Shown: positions 6,083-6,330 of the stretch, one piece after another
How the letters are laid out: each line of letters begins with the position of its first letter
Position numbering within the stretch: the stretch's first letter is position 1
Assembly: GCA_958446555.1 (NCBI GenBank)
Contig: CAUCWU010000151.1
Location: 1 to 6,330 of the forward strand
Origin: an uncultured Lachnospiraceae bacterium
Lineage (GTDB): Bacteria; Bacillota; Clostridia; Lachnospirales; Lachnospiraceae
Length of the DNA: 6,330 nucleotides
Direction of reading: 5' to 3'
Notes under the pieces: model-generated
Told to the model about the DNA's origin: nothing
The model's database searches: none
Seen by the model: only the letters and a program-made list of their open reading frames with translations
Made by a program: the position numbers and the translations under genes

Positions 6083-6330
6083 TTAAGCTTCTTTTTGTGC
6101 TATCAAGTAAGAATAAATACCACCTACAATTGCAGCACTGACTAACAGTACCAGAGAAATAACCGTTAGTAAAGTTCCTTCTAATAAGAAACACAATATC
6201 AGAATGATGATACCTAATAACATGAATAAAATACCGCAGAACCGCTGGCTCTTTTTCCAAACAACGGCGTTTTTCATGCTCCATGGGGTGCGAAGGCCGA
6301 TAATGGAATTTCGCTTTAGTTTCGGCATGA
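6083..6330 (-). CDS. SdpI-family integral membrane protein, C-terminal part (truncated by window edge)
   Basis: The visible 81 residues begin MPKLKRNSIIGLRTPWSM and continue through VVWKKSQRFCG. This closely follows the conserved SdpI/YhfL-family segment (NxxxGIRTPWT...VWxKTHR) that precedes the last two membrane helices. Two hydrophobic helices follow (about 31-48 and 53-75), then a short tail. SdpI of Bacillus protects cells from the SDP toxin, but many family members have no proven toxin partner. The ATG at 6326-6328 is only two bases from the edge and no ribosome binding site can be seen. In this family the MPK segment is normally internal, so the real gene almost certainly starts outside the window with further membrane helices. 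The stop codon at 6083-6085 lies about 45 nt beyond the shared terminator. Confidence 0.8.
   Translation of the reverse strand, partial: MPKLKRNSIIGLRTPWSMKNAVVWKKSQRFCGILFMLLGIIILILCFLLEGTLLTVISLVLLVSAAIVGGIYSYLIAQKEA

Overview
The window looks like low-to-mid GC Firmicutes DNA, most likely a gut-type Lachnospiraceae or other Clostridia. The evidence is a G-rich Shine-Dalgarno site, a near-consensus sigma-A promoter, a long intrinsic terminator, a SipW-like (ER-type) signal peptidase and an SdpI-family membrane protein. This placement is inferred from style and gene families; nothing in the window names the organism.

Region 1 (1-4093, plus strand) is a three-gene accessory operon. The first gene encodes a membrane-anchored AAA+ ATPase of the McrB/dynein-related (AAA_5) type. 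Its reading frame is open to the left edge, so the true start may lie outside the window. After a 72-nt gap holding a GC-rich hairpin comes a 621-residue protein. Its N-terminal half resembles the DUF2357 proteins that partner McrB-like ATPases, and its C-terminal half is a very long coiled coil where a nuclease domain would be expected. Its stop codon overlaps by one base the start of an ER-type signal peptidase I (Ser/His/Asp catalytic set). Together these genes suggest an envelope-associated NTPase machine tied to processing of an exported protein, rather than a restriction enzyme. This is the part of the window most likely to be an undescribed system.

Region 2 (4094-6037, plus strand) is an independent housekeeping unit. 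A strong extended -10 promoter drives aspS (aspartyl-tRNA synthetase, 587 residues from the start chosen here), which ends at a perfect 19-bp stem-loop terminator. Several motifs in this AspRS resemble the alphaproteobacterial-type enzyme more than the usual Firmicutes one.

Region 3 (6038-6330, minus strand) carries the C-terminal part of an SdpI-family integral membrane protein that runs off the right edge and converges on the aspS terminator. The 45 bases between terminator and gene hold nothing I can name.
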